Below, piece by piece: positions 10,232 to 22,491 of a stretch of 64,000 nt of DNA. Source of the stretch: Casuarina equisetifolia (taxonomy: Eukaryota > Streptophyta > Magnoliopsida > Fagales > Casuarinaceae); NCBI GenBank assembly GCA_028551475.1, contig CM052362.1, forward strand, positions 566,166 through 630,165. The letters run 5' to 3'. Below the pieces are notes generated by a model. The model was given only the letters and a program-made list of their open reading frames with translations. It searched no databases and was not told the origin of the DNA. Position 1 is the first letter of the stretch, and every line of letters starts with the position of its first letter. A program made the translations under genes and the position numbers.

Positions 10232-13200
10232 ATGGCGATTTCTCTGCAGCTATGCCGTGTTCCTATTCGTACAGAACTCTTCTCTCCCGAGAGCTTTGCG
10301 CTCCGGTGCCGGAAGCCTCTTTTCGTTCGATGCGCCGGGGATTCTTCCGCTGCGTCCTCCTCCTCGGGGGCCTCGGTGGGGATGGACTCCGACTTCGACG
10401 CGAAGGTGTTCAGGAAGAACTTGACCAGGAGTGAGAATTACAATCGCAAGGGGTTCGGTCACAAGAAGGAGACTTTGGAGCTCATGAACCGGGAGTACAC
10501 CAGTGAGTTATTCTAGATGAATTCTGACTTGAAAGATTTTTTTTTTCTGCGATTGAATTATGGCTTCTGTTGATGAATGAAATCGAGGGAGAAAGAGCTT
10601 TTTCCTGCGTTTGAATTTTGGTTCCCGATAATTAGAACAAAAGTCAAAGCGGAAGCAACGAAATTCTCCACCGTTGTAATTGTTCGTCTGTTTCGCTAAG
10701 TGAATAAAATGGATTGAATCTAAATTTTGCACAAGAACAGAGAGGACTTGTAATTTCATTTACTAAGTAGTGGGATATGATACTAGCTACTGGATTTTTT
10801 ACTACTCCGATTCAAAAGGATTTATTCTGTAGTTGTATTCACCATCATCATAAGAGAACTGAACTCATTTAAGTTAGAGATTACGATTATGTAGAGAGGT
10901 TCTGAATGGGTTAGAACTTAAATATAGTTTTAATAGCTCTAATCTCGCGCTTACTTCAGCTTGGGCTTTTTAGATTGTCCTTGATATAGTCTATTTCTGA
11001 TTTTGTTCAGTGACAAATGTGCCTGTATATTTATGTTCTTATCTTTCGGTGCTTTGATTGAGATTTGGTTTGTGTGCTATTCTTGCGTTTTGGAACTTCA
11101 GGTGACATCATAAAGACTTTGAAGGAAAATGGGAATGAGTACACATGGGGAACCGTTACTGTGAAACTGGCAGAGGCTTATGGTTTTTGTTGGGGCGTTG
11201 AGCGAGCTGTCCAGATTGCTTATGAAGCGAGGAAACAGTTTCCACAGGAGAAGCTTTGGATTACCAATGAAATTATTCACAACCCAACTGTTAATAAGGT
11301 ATCTAAACTTCTAAGCAACTTAAATATGGAAGAAACTTTCCTTTTCTTGTTGCCTTGTATTTTTTTGATGTGGGACATTGAGGAAAATTGAAGTAGAAAT
11401 TATTGGTAAATGCTCTTTGGAAGTGTTGCTGTTTATTAGCACTTCTATACGTGTTATTCATATTTTCTCTGGGCTTTTCAGGGAGTTCCTTGTCAAAATT
11501 GGATTTGAATCGCATTTGATGTTTGAAAACCATTTGATGCATGCCTGATGGGTCATAGTTGCGTTGCTTGGTTTTGTTTTTTTATTTTCCTTTTTATTGT
11601 TTCTTTATGTAATTCTGCAGCTGGTAGAGTTCTTTTCATGCTTGGATATTGTGTACTATGTTATGAAGTTCCTCTTAGTTTTGTATGGTATCAGTTCAAA
11701 GTGGCTTTGGATTAGTTTAACTGATGAAGTTGTATAAGATGGCAGCGGTTAGAGGAGATGGAAGTGCAGAATATTCCCATCGAGGAAGGGACGAAGCAAT
11801 TTGATGTTGTTAACAAGGGTGATGTTGTTATTTTGCCTGCTTTTGGAGCTGCAGTGGATGAGATGTTGACTTTGAGTGACAAAAATGTACAAATTGTTGA
11901 TACAACCTGCCCATGGGTATCTAAGGTATGTTTGCTGGTGTTCACCATTTGTTTAATCATCAGATAATTTTTTCTTTCTAGTTCCTTTTAGATATTTGGA
12001 TGATATCTTTATAAATTTCTGTAAAGGTCTGGAATACTGTTGAGAAGCACAAGAAAGGAGATTACACCTCCATCATTCATGGAAAATATGCTCATGAGGA
12101 AACTGTAGCGACAGCATCTTTTGCAGGGACGTATATTATTGTCAAGAATATAACAGAGGTATGTCCTAGACAGCTAATACTTTCCTTTCAGTGATTTTTT
12201 TTTTTTCAGCGTACTGCACATCTCTGTAAGAAATGAATTTTTAAAATGAACTTTACTACGAATACAGGCTACATATGTGTGTGACTACATTCTTGGGGGT
12301 CAACTTAATGGTTCCAGCTCAACTAAAGAAGAGTTTCTGGAGGTACAGTTTTTAGTTGCTCATTAGATGTCTATAATTTATGTTTATAGCCGAGTTTTAA
12401 CAATAATAATTGGCTTCCTGCAGAAATTTAAATATGCAGTTTCAAAGGGATTTGATCCAGATAATGACCTGGTAAAAGTTGGCATTGCAAATCAGACAAC
12501 AATGCTCAAGGGTGAAACAGAAGAGATCGGTCAGTTTTGTACTTTTGCTCCTTCGGGTTTAGATTTACAAGGAATTGCTGCTTGTAACAGTTGTATAGGA
12601 TTTCCACTTACCATGAAAAATTTATCTTCCAATTTGACAGGAAAATTAGTTGAAAAAACTATGATGCGCAAGTACGGGGTGGAAAATGTTAATGAACACT
12701 TCATAAGCTTCAATACCATTTGTGATGCTACTCAAGTAATTTTCTTCTCCCTAGTCTCATTTGTGGATTTCCTTTGCATTATTTTCATCATCTCCTTATC
12801 CTCCTGCCCATTAGCTGTACTAGCTGTGTCATATTCCAATTAAGAAGAGAGAAGATAACTCTTTTAGCACCGATTAGCAGCTTACTCTTACATACTCACA
12901 TGCCCACATGTAGCAATTTAGATGTGTTTATATCCAGGTTCTGGCTTTTCTGGTCTGGCAAGTGGAGTTTAGCTAATTTAGAAATATTATTTCATTTTCA
13001 GGAGCGTCAAGATGCAATGTATAAGCTGGTAGATGAAAAGCTGGATCTTATGTTGGTGGTAGGTGGGTGGAACTCAAGCAACACCTCGCACCTACAAGAG
13101 ATTGCAGAGGCCCGGGGAATCCCCTCATATTGGATTGACAGTGAGCAGAGAATAGGTCCTGGAAACAGAATCGCTTATAAGCTGAATGTAAGTGCAAGGC

Positions 13201-13553
13201 ATAGAGTTTCATCCTTTCAATGGATTTTAGATCCCATATCCTTTCCCTTTAAATACTCATCTTTAAATTTTTTACTGCATATATTTTTTAGCACGGCGAG
13301 TTGGTCGAGAAAGAAAACTGGCTGCCGGAGGGTCCCATTACTATTGGTGTAACATCAGGTGCTTCAACTCCAGATAAGGTAAACTGTAGAGCTAGGTTAA
13401 TTCCCACTATTTGCGTGCTAAATTTTCAATGCTATTGACGAGGGAAGTGATATAATCTAATCTTTTGGCCTTGTGGATTTTAACTAGGTTGTTGAGGATG
13501 CCCTTATCAAGGTGTTTGACCTCAAGCGAGAAGAGGCCTTGCAAGTGGCGTAA
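10232..13553 (+). CDS. HDR: 4-hydroxy-3-methylbut-2-enyl diphosphate reductase (HDR/IspH), plastid
   Basis: Last enzyme of the MEP pathway: a [4Fe-4S] protein that reduces HMBPP to IPP and DMAPP in plastids. Ten exons, all GT-AG and in phase: 10232-10502, 11102-11298, 11746-11925, 12027-12158, 12268-12342, 12424-12529, 12641-12735, 13002-13187, 13292-13378, 13488-13553. The product is 464 aa, close to the Arabidopsis length of 466. The N-terminus is a Ser/Arg-rich transit peptide followed by the plant-specific extension. The three cluster cysteines are present: Cys120 ([10 protein letters not shown]), Cys211 (DTTCPWVSK) and Cys348 (NTICDAT). Substrate-site elements [10 protein letters not shown] and WNSSNTSHL are intact. 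The start sits in a good context (GCCATGGCG). Nothing is missing, so it is very likely functional. The 5' flank has a stray copy at 985-1562. Confidence 0.97.
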
Positions 13554-14493
13554 TTTTGGGTTAGGCTCATCAGCCAGATAGTCACTGTAAAACTACAACT
13601 AAAGATACGTATATGTTTGAAAAGGGATGGAGCCCCAATGTAACCTAGAACTCTTATGCTGTATCAAAAGGTAGTGGTTATTATGGTTGGCAACTTCTGA
13701 ATTTCTCATAGATATTCTGAGCTTAGTGCACCTATCTAACAGGCTTTGGTTCTTACATGCCTTACATTGGTATGGTGACTAGAGGTCGTTGTCCTCCAAG
13801 ACGATTCTTTGAGAATATTGATGAAAGGGAGTGGTAGGTTCAGGGGCATCCATTTTAACCCACTAACAGTCTCAAATATCACATCCTACGTTGCGTTTCT
13901 AATATTAATTTTATTAGACAGCACTACAAATTTTCTTCTCCATATGTTGGGTATACAACCCTCTTGCTTATCTGCACTTGATGAATAATTTTTCTAACTA
14001 TGTTCATATTTAGTGTCGAACTCGAGAGTAAGAGGTTGTAGGCAGTGCTTGTTTTAATTGGAGAAAGAAAAGGAATGTAATTGTTCGATCCAATTGCTTT
14101 TGTATTAGAAGTATGAATTACATGATGCACCACTACCTTAGTTGATGGTCCTAGTGCTAAATCTCCATAAAAAATAAAGCACTAATCCAGATGGAGCTGC
14201 AATCTAGTCTTTCAGTCTTTGAAGTATCGAAGTATATACTCATTACAAAAAGAAAAGTTTGTTTATAAAGAGTGAAATTACATTCGTGACATATTTGAGC
14301 AATAATGACATCCTGCATAGTAATGGGAGGTATTGGTGAGTATGAACTTAGAAGAGAGGCTGCACAAAATCTCTTGGCTTGGCACCTGCCTGAAATTAAC
14401 TTATGAACAAGTGGTTCCCCTCTTTGCTAAGCTTGGATATTCAGTATGAGCTCACTTCAAATGGTCTTCTTTTCCATCCCAAGGCCTCGTGAA
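13554..14493. other. region between convergent HDR and CCS1 genes
   Basis: HDR (+) and CCS1 (-) end towards each other here. The stretch should hold both 3' untranslated regions. No further coding exon, RNA gene or repeat was recognised. A 69-codon open frame on the - strand (13924-14133) has no recognisable features. Confidence 0.5.
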
Positions 14494-17094
14494 CTAGCCA
14501 CTGTTTCTAGCAGGTTCCTTCGAAAGAGATGATGATGATTCAACTATTTCTGGAACCCCATCAAGCAAGCAATTCATATCCTCCGGGAATGCACCCTTTG
14601 CTCGGTTTGTTTTTCCTCCAACAACAACCGTTGTTCCATCTTGTAAGGCCCAAATCTTTTGTTGTTCAGAGAAAAAAAAAAATGATGAAGCTTGAGTATG
14701 ATCAGTTAGAATCATCACTAACTTTAATCACCATTTGAAAGCAGGAATGCTACCTGTGAGTGAGATAGATAACTGATGCAAGTTGTGAGCATAAGAGCAC
14801 CGAATCCAGCATAGACAATTGGCACGCCGGGGTCAGTCTGGGAGAAGGAACCATGTTTAGTTCCAACACAAATAAAACTAAGCAGTCGAATGAAAATTCC
14901 ATATTGTTTAGTGCAATAGTTGTTTGAAGTCATTACCTTCAAGTTAAGGCCAGTACTGCCTATTGCATCTACAATAACAATTTTGTTACCATCTATATCA
15001 ATTGGGAGCTTAGAGCTTGGCCGTCGAACTCCGGCGAATTTTCCGTCCTGATCATATAGGACAATTGATTGTAGATCACGAGCAAGCATTGATCTGAACT
15101 CCAAATGGGAAAGGGAAACATAAATTAAAATGGTAGGAAAATAAGGGAAGGGCATAATACATGGTCCTATACGTAAATCCCACACACACACAAAGATGAA
15201 TACATACATTCCCTTGACACTGGAGGATTCAGCATCTCCTAGAGGTAAGAAGGTCCCAAAAAGCTTCTTGTCTCCATTGAGCTTTAGAGGTGCCATAGCC
15301 AGATTAAAAGGTCCTTCATCATCTTTAAGTACTTGAAGTGCTGAAAAACTCCAATCTGTCTGGTATATGGTAATCCCACCATACCTTAAAGGGTCATTCA
15401 CGCTAATCGTTTTCCTCGTTACCTCCTTCCCATCAAGGTCAAACAGAGAAAGATCTGTGTGAAACTGAGATACCTATAAAGCCACAAAGAAGAAGACACA
15501 AGATATTTCAGCAATGAGTAAGGGAAACTGAGATGAGGATAAGACTTATGGGAGCTCTTGATCAAATGAAAATCTCAAGGAACTAACTAAAACTTGCAAC
15601 AAAGTTACTTTTTTGAATGGATTTTTGCTAATGGAAGAACAAACTACCAACATCTACCTCTCCACTGTCATAGTAGTCCATGTAGAATCTGTTGACATGA
15701 ACCTCGGTACTGAAAGCTTCAGTGGGAGTAGAAAGAAACCCAGTTGGGCCTAGTACATCTCCAACAACAAAATTCAGCCCCTGTGGAACTGTGACTGAAC
15801 CTCTGAAGCTCCCAGTTGCACTAAGTGTTCCACCAGCCATTATCAGCAACATAGCTAAATGTACTCCAATGGGGGCAAACCTACCAGCAAGCCCCCTAAA
15901 TGCATATAAACATGGCCCTTTCAAGAAAACCTACAAAAATCAAACAATGGATTGCATGCAGGCTAGGCTATTGTTAGTACAATATAGTGTACCAAATTTC
16001 ACATCTTGTCTTGGTAAAATACAGGTGTTAGGTAGTATAACCTCATATCCAGCTCCCATCAGAATAGCACCTAAATCTTGAATTGATGCTCTTGGCAATA
16101 CGTCCGAATATTCCTGCTTGCGAATAGTTTCAGGAGAGCTTATAAAATTCCATCTGCATACACCAACCAAGTTTTCTGATTCAAAAGTTACTCCAGCTCG
16201 TTACTAGGAGAAGACGACACAAGTATGAGAAAGTACTCCAATTACACCTTCTTGCAACCTTAACTAGGGGGATCTGTGTTGTGTAAGTGCAGGCCATCAG
16301 CGACACTCCTAGGAGAGCCAATGTTCCAAGAAAAATAGGGGACGAGTACATGTGATCAAACCCAAGGGTGAGAATCCATCTCCAAGTGAAGAATCCCAGT
16401 ACAGGGTTTTCTTCAGGGTACTTTTGAAAATAGAAGTCTGGAGCTTCTCCTTGATCAATGAAAGTACCTGTAGATGCATTGAATACATACAAGACTTATC
16501 TCTAATTATTATGTATCCGTGCACAATATTAGACAGAATTAACAGGTAGTAATCAAAGCAGTTTGACAAGTTTAGCAGGAAGCAAGATGTCCTGCTTGGT
16601 ATCTTACCCAATTCCGAAAACTAAAGAAACAGAAGGAGAAAGAAAAGCAGAATCATAATTTGTAAACTTAATATACGATGCAACGTACCCAGTGCCATTA
16701 GAGCAGCAACAGTGCACATTTCTCCAATAGCCAAAGGCAGATTAGACAGAACCGCCAGAACCTTTCTGGAAAGCCTCTTCACTCTCCCCATCACACCCCC
16801 TCCACTCCCCGACTTTGCCGGCACCTTCCCATTCCCAGTGCCCCCACCCGCCTCCTCTGCCAGCGGCGGTGCCCCGTCTGACACAACAATTTTCTTGTCT
16901 ACGCCCTTGCCCTTGTTCTTCAAGTCTTGAGGGGAGTTCAGCTTGCAAGTGACGGTGACTGAGAGAATTCTCGAACAGTGAAAACCCCGAGCTTGGAATC
17001 TGGGTTTGAAGGTGGGACTAAAAACATGGGACTTGAAGAACTGGGTTGTCGGAAGTGATGGGTTCCACGTTCCCGTAAGGTTCAGAGCCTCCAT
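14494..17094 (-). CDS. CCS1: cytochrome c biogenesis protein CCS1 (ResB/Ycf44 family), chloroplast
   Basis: CCS1 works with plastid-encoded CcsA in the thylakoid membrane to deliver and attach heme to apocytochromes c6 and f. Eight exons on the - strand, in gene order: 17094-16689, 16467-16248, 16153-16042, 15930-15658, 15473-15208, 15093-14937, 14837-14754, 14655-14494. All are in phase and give 559 aa, near the Arabidopsis length. The N-terminus is transit-peptide-like, then a Gly-rich linker. Membrane segments are seen near residues 115-135 (LPLAIGEMCTVAALMALG), 165-185 (PIFLGTLALLGVSLMA), 262-282 (GVHLAMLLIMAGG, with His270, the position of the essential His in this family) and 480-500. 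A large lumenal domain lies between the last two, and the SHSQIWALQ motif follows the final segment. No damage was seen. The start codon faces the mTERF gene across a short shared promoter. Confidence 0.96.
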
Positions 17095-17279
17095 TGGTGG
17101 AGACTTGAAGAGCTGGTTCGAAGTGGTTATCTTAGTTTATCCACAGAGCGGCAGATATTTCTCAGTTCGTCTTGCTGACGTGTCACATCCCCACCAATCA
17201 ATTGTGTTCCTCATCCTCAGCAAAACATCCTCCACAGGCAGACAACGTTACGACTTCCTCTCCGACGCCAACGACAACC
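17095..17279. promoter_or_regulatory. compact bidirectional promoter between CCS1 and mTERF
   Basis: Only 185 bp separate the CCS1 start (- strand) from the mTERF start chosen here (+ strand). Both 5' untranslated regions and both promoters must lie in or overlap this stretch or the first exons. No TATA box is evident. It contains a GACGTGTCA word near 17175 with an ACGT core of the type bound by plant bZIP factors. Both proteins are chloroplast-targeted, so shared control would make sense, but that is inference. Confidence 0.55.
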
Positions 17280-18137
17280 ATGCTGTCCGCTCTCTCCTTC
17301 GCCACGACGCCGTATTGCTCATCCTCTTCCTCTTCCCCCTCCAAAAGCCGGAACCCCAGCTCTCCCTCTCGCCTTACCGGCGCCAAACCTCTCTACCTCA
17401 AGTTCCAGACGTTGTACCGCGACAACCTCCGGTACCTCAGAGCCCTCCGCGTGCTTAATCCTCCCACGCCCAAGGAGAAACCTCCCTGCTCCGACGCGGT
17501 CTACCACGTGCTCGCCACCGTCGATTTCCTGAAGTCCAAAGGCTTCACCGACCCCGACTTTGCTCGCCTCGCCTTCCTGTGCCCCGAGCTCTTTTCCTCC
17601 ACCTTCGAGCCCACCGACGTCGCTCCGGTCTTCGACTTCCTCACCGCCGACCTCCCCGCTAGCAGCGACCAGGTCCTCGGCCTGATCCTCCGGTGCCCCC
17701 GCATTCTCTTCTCCGACGTCGAGTTCTGTCTCCGGCCGACTCTGAATTACCTGAGGGAGCTGGGGGTGGAGAATCTGAGCTCGCCCAGTAACCTGAACGC
17801 CCATCTTCTGAATACACGCGCGGAGAAGTTGCGACAAAAGATTGGGTTCCTGCGAAGCATAGGGTTCTCGCACGAGGAGGCGAGGAAGACTTGTGTGAGA
17901 CTGCCGGCGATGTTTGGGTACAGCATTGATAACAACTTGTGGCCGAAGTACAAGTACTTGGTGAAGGAGATGGAAAGGAGCTTGGAGGAGCTGAAGGCGT
18001 TCCCTCAGTACTTCGCATTCAGCCTGGAGAAACGCATAGCTCCTAGACATTTGCATTTGAAGGAGAGGAATGTCCGGCTTCCTTTGAACAAAATGCTGCT
18101 TTGGGGAGACGAAAAATTTTATGCTAAGTGGAAGTAA
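17280..18137 (+). CDS. chloroplast mTERF family protein (MTEF1-like)
   Basis: Single-exon gene, 285 aa from the ATG at 17280. mTERF proteins are helical-repeat nucleic-acid-binding proteins that act in organelle transcription and RNA processing. The Ser/Arg/Pro-rich N-terminus after MLSALSFATTPYC looks like a plastid transit peptide. Repeats show the family pattern of a Leu-rich helix followed by a Pro: FLKSKGFTDPDFARLAFLCP, VLGLILRCPRILF, FLRSIGFSHEEARK with RLPAMFGYSI, and EELKAFPQYFAFSLEKRI. The protein ends in a typical C-terminus (PLNKMLLWGDEKFYAKWK). An in-frame ATG at 17172 would add 36 residues but lies close to CCS1 and makes a poorer start. The coding DNA is GC-rich (especially codon third positions), unlike its surroundings, which creates long antisense open frames. 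It is one of the shorter mTERFs, and I cannot fix which Arabidopsis numbered member it matches. Confidence 0.93.
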   Translation: MLSALSFATTPYCSSSSSSPSKSRNPSSPSRLTGAKPLYLKFQTLYRDNLRYLRALRVLNPPTPKEKPPCSDAVYHVLATVDFLKSKGFTDPDFARLAFLCPELFSSTFEPTDVAPVFDFLTADLPASSDQVLGLILRCPRILFSDVEFCLRPTLNYLRELGVENLSSPSNLNAHLLNTRAEKLRQKIGFLRSIGFSHEEARKTCVRLPAMFGYSIDNNLWPKYKYLVKEMERSLEELKAFPQYFAFSLEKRIAPRHLHLKERNVRLPLNKMLLWGDEKFYAKWK

Positions 18138-18620
18138 ATTTTTTTTAAAATATTAAGAAGATTATACACTATTGTTTTGCTGCGTATTTCACACTGTTGC
18201 TCTGATTTTTTTTTAACAAGAAAATATATAAGACAATTGAGGAATCCACTCTCTATTCTCAGATTTTGTTATCCCTAGTGGTAACTATTGAATCTTTATA
18301 CGTGGGAAGTTGAAGAAGAAGAAGAAGCAAAGATCTCTAGTTGGGTCCTGACTATGCTGTTAAGCCCTTGAGACCAGTCAGGTACCCAATCACTCTTGCC
18401 CATGACAGAAAACAAAATGATGGGAACACAGAAAAGGTGAGAGGGGATGGGAAGAGCAAAAGGGAGTACAAAATGGGGGCCAAGGAGATGGGACACCAGA
18501 CGGTCATAGAAGGAGAGCCGAGTGCGATTAACTCCTTTATTTGCTTCCACGGTAATCAAGCTTGTGCCTCCGAAGTGACAGCCAAAGTATTAATTCATAC
18601 TACTCAAAACCGATGAGTTT
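18138..18620. other. 3' flank of mTERF and left edge of the MATH array
   Basis: This holds the presumed 3' untranslated region of the mTERF gene and intergenic DNA. A 91-codon open frame (18341-18616) lacks any recognisable motif. From about 18530 the sequence matches DNA near 37110 (GTGCGATTAACTCC and AGTGATAGCCAAAGT-like words), so the repeated unit of the MATH array starts here. Confidence 0.5.
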
Positions 18621-19374
18621 GTCTTCGTTTTCCTTGCTCGATGGATGAGAGTTTTTCATGAATTGAAGAACCAAACCACCCAACTCATTTGATGTGCATA
18701 ATGGAAAATTATTGAATTGATTTTGACAATGTAAGTTCAATTTACCTGTCAAATTCGTTTAGTACGTAGTTATTTAGAAACTACAATTATGTCAAAATGG
18801 GATGACACTTACCACCCCTCACAAAAAGCCAACAATCCTTCGACAAACCTATTGTGGATATGGAGTCCTCTACAATCTGTCAAAATATGGATAGAGTTTA
18901 AACAATAAAAAAACGAGTCTTCGAACACAAGATTTTTGGATCATTTCCTCCAATTCCTCTTGCATCTGCTTTATTTAGAATTCATCTGGGGACTCTTCGT
19001 TTCTATGCAATGGAACGACACCTCCATCATTGTTTTGTGTAGTTCCGTTAACCCCGAAACATTCAGTCTCGTGGTATGCCTCTTACTCATCCTTCCTTAT
19101 CTTCGTCTTTTTTGGGAACTCTAAGCATTCACACCTTGAATATCACGCTTAACCTTTAGCATCCACTGGAGATATAAATTCGCTATGAGGCTTTACAGAG
19201 AAAGCGGAAGTTGAGGAAGACCGAGGCTTCCAGGATCGGAGATCTTACTAGAAGAGGTACGATGGATAGAACAACCAAGCTTTGCGTCCATACTGATTAG
19301 TTCCTGATATATTGAAACGCCTTCCTCAAAATGTATGTAGGGCCGGAGGAGAAAGAAGAGTTCCAAAGGAAGAC

Positions 19375-21531
19375 ATGGAGCCCTTGGAAGAGAAAACATG
19401 GCATCCCGACACTTCTGACAACGATCCAAGTGGTATTCTCTCTCGCTCTTTGGTGTCTCGTTTAAGTTATGTGCTAAATCTGGGTCAGGTTGTGATACTT
19501 CAACTCGTATAAATGTCTTCACCATACTATACAACTTTCAAGTTGAAACTCAATCTGTTTGGAAAAGAAACAGTATAGTTTAAACGTATTGCTATTTCAA
19601 TGAGCCGAATATGATTCCCAAAGAGTTTTTCTTGGATATCTGTGCCAATGGACAGATTTGTAAGATCAAAGTTATCAAAAGAACTTTATGAAAAGGCTGG
19701 AAAAGCCAAAATTCGTGCATGCATCTCAAAAATGAACTTAATAACCAGCACGATGAAATACTTAGTGAAGTACTCCAACCTGGACTTCTTTGCCATGTAC
19801 TTTTAGAAGTTGCATATAGTAACTTTTAGAGCGTAAAACTCACAATCACCTCTGATTCTATCCTAACACCTTTCCGAACTGCAATTAATTTAGCCCAAAA
19901 CTTCCCCCTTTGAGGGACAGACGTTACGGTTGCCTATGTGTTTAGCCAAAAGTTTGATGTGAAATAGATTTACAACTTTAAGAGACAATATTACCCAACT
20001 TTTCACCTCTAATAGAATATTTAGCTTTTAACAAAAGCTATCACAATGATTAGCCATATATTTTTTGAATATGCTATTGTTTTTTTCCTCGGGTGTTGTA
20101 CAATAGATATCTTCAACAAGCTCACTATACATTTCAAATCAAGAACTTCTCATTACTATTAAGGATGCAGGAGGAAAAAATCAACTCGGGAGTTTGAAGT
20201 TAGCGGCTATGGATGGTGCATCTTGAGGACCCCACTTTGCCTTTCAATTGTTGGATTATTATTCTTCTTTCTTTTTGGTTCGGATAAGAAAATTGAGCAT
20301 TTTACTTTCATGTCTAGGATATTGGTACTCTACCCAAATGGGAAGTGGATAAGCAACAAGAATGGTCATATATCTCTACATTTGGCAATATCAGATACAA
20401 ATGATCTTCCAGTTGGCTGGGAGGTCCACACAAACATTAGATTCTGTGTTTTTATCAAATCCGGGACAACTATTTGACCATCCAAGGTAACCTTGTCCTA
20501 AACTTAGCTTTTAGAGTATTGTCTTTTGACTGCGAGAATAATGGACTTGAGCTGAAGTTTAATGCTTATTTTACAAGTTGTCCCTATGGAAATACCTTGC
20601 TAATATTTTCATGTTGGGATTTGATATGTAAACTTACAATTTCTTGTGACTTCTACTTCTCATATGTAGATGGGAGAGGAAGTTGCTATCATAACTTGAA
20701 GATTGAATGGAGATTTGCCCACTTCCTTTCCCATGAGACTCTTAATGACTCATCAAATGGCTATCTTCTTGATGACATGTGTGTGTTTGGGGTGGAAGTT
20801 TTTGTTATTAAAGGTATTGGTAATGGGGAGTGTTTGTGGATGATGAAACAACCTTAAAAAAATTATTTCACTTGGAGAATTGGTGACTATAAAGCTTTAA
20901 AAGATGAATGGAATTACTCTGAACCATTCATAGTTCAAGGATGGAAATGGTATGATTGGAGTTCTACTTATTCAAATATTTTAACTTATTTTGTTTTTTT
21001 TTATCAAGATTTAGTTTTATGTTCTACAACATAGGAGGTTGCTACTTAACCAAATAGGAGGAGAAACAGAAGCAGAGAAATACTTGTCTCTTTATCTCAA
21101 GTTGGATGATTCAGAAATTCTTCCTCCTAGCAGGAAGTTGTATGCAGAATACAAGTTACGAATAAGGAACCAAATTCATACCAATCACTGTGAGAAGAAG
21201 GTATATTCTACTGAATTTTGCAAAAGTATCCTCTGATCCTTCATTTCTTTACTACCTAATTAGAAGAAAATTTCTCCTGCAAATTTCATGAAAGATAGTT
21301 TTCAGAAAATCTAATAATATAACCAATTCTTACTTTACAGCTAATTGTTGGTTCCGTAAGGGTGACGGTTATGGTTACTGCAAGTTTTTGGTACAAAGAG
21401 ATTTGGAGGACACATCAAAGGGCTACTTGGTGAATAATATTTTGTTGATTGAATGCAAGATTGATGTCATATCTGTAGTTGAGGATTTATCCAAAAAAGA
21501 GAATGAAGTGGAGGGAACATCGTGTCTATGA
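19375..21531 (+). pseudogene. MATH-domain (TRAF-like) gene copy 1, decayed
   Basis: Six-exon layout shared by the array: exon 1 19375-19432 (begins MEPLEEKTWH), exon 2 about 20090-20213, exon 3 20318-20486 (ILVLYPNGK), exon 4 20670-20949, exon 5 21035-21200, exon 6 21341-21531. The product would have two MATH domains, a fold used to bind partner proteins, often in ubiquitin-linked complexes. It is broken: the exon 2 acceptor reads CGG instead of CAG, the frame is lost in exons 2 and 3 by small deletions, a stop follows KQP in exon 4, and the exon 5 end is out of phase with exon 6. Exon boundaries were set by comparison with copies 3 and 6. Confidence 0.85.
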
Positions 21532-22491
21532 ATTCTATCCTATTATATGGCCAAATACTTAAATGTTTGTGGCATGCTTTGAAGTTCTTGCATCTTGTAT
21601 TGTGTATCAGACTATCTACTTTCTTGATATTTGGATGGTTTCCTTATTCTTTTTTTTATAAAGGGATTTTAGGGGTGAGGTCAAACCCAGGACCAAGAAG
21701 TCCCAAGTTACCTTAGCTATGTAGCCAAGGTGAGTGACAATATTGTATTCATAGATTGGGCTCTCTTAAGCTTTGTTAAAGGGCCTTTTGAAGAAGCATG
21801 ACAATTGTCGTGTTCCTTATCTTTCTTATCATGTGATTGTCAATATATTTATGTGCTAGGTAACAAAAAAAATTTATATTTAGCTTGTATATGCAAGAAC
21901 AATTGATTGACAATGAAATTACATCGTTTCAAACATAATCTTTTGTTGTTGAAAAAAATAATAAGCATACAATTTTATACGAATGTTCAAAATGTCAATA
22001 ACTTGATCACATAATTACAAAACCCAAATTGCTATCTATCTACACGCTTACTATTAGTCCTAAAATCAACCCAAATTAACATCTATTTAAATACTTCAAT
22101 TATTCTTCAATCTAATACCATCATAATTTTAATCTAAAGAAGCTAAGAACAGCAACATCTTCCTTTCTCTAATTATTAGCCACTAGTTATCAATATTAAT
22201 TCTACATAAAAGATTGAATTCAATTAAACATCTTAAAATCACATAACATATCAAAATAAAATCAACAAATATTCAGTTTGGTCAAAGCTGAAATACATAT
22301 TTTTTATTTGTATATCTAAATACATTTGTAGATGAATGTGGGCGTGTATAGACATATATCAAGTGTGTGCTTGTTTTTGAAGATTTTTAGCCCGCTTGTG
22401 AGACCTACCACTATGTAGATCGATCTTATAGTGATTGCCTTGTATAAATGGTTTGTATTTCAATACGATATTAATAATATACTTTTCATCA
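21532..22491. other. 3' flank of MATH copy 1
   Basis: Non-coding flank that recurs after copies 3, 6 and 8 (for example the word GGGCTCTCTTAAGCTTTGTT). AT-rich, with no exon seen. It joins abruptly at about 22490 to the middle of exon 4 of the next copy. Confidence 0.6.

Noticed and set aside
10006-10434. 142-codon open frame across the HDR start
   Set aside because: It overlaps HDR exon 1 in another frame and reads through the exon 1 transit peptide region. HDR itself has full family support. At most it is an upstream ORF.
17319-18056. 245-codon open frame on the - strand
   Set aside because: It is antisense to the mTERF gene, whose GC-rich third positions remove stops on the other strand. 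No family motif is present.
18341-18616. 91-codon open frame between mTERF and the MATH array
   Set aside because: Low-complexity Lys/Glu/Gly sequence with no family signature; it partly overlaps repeated array flank.
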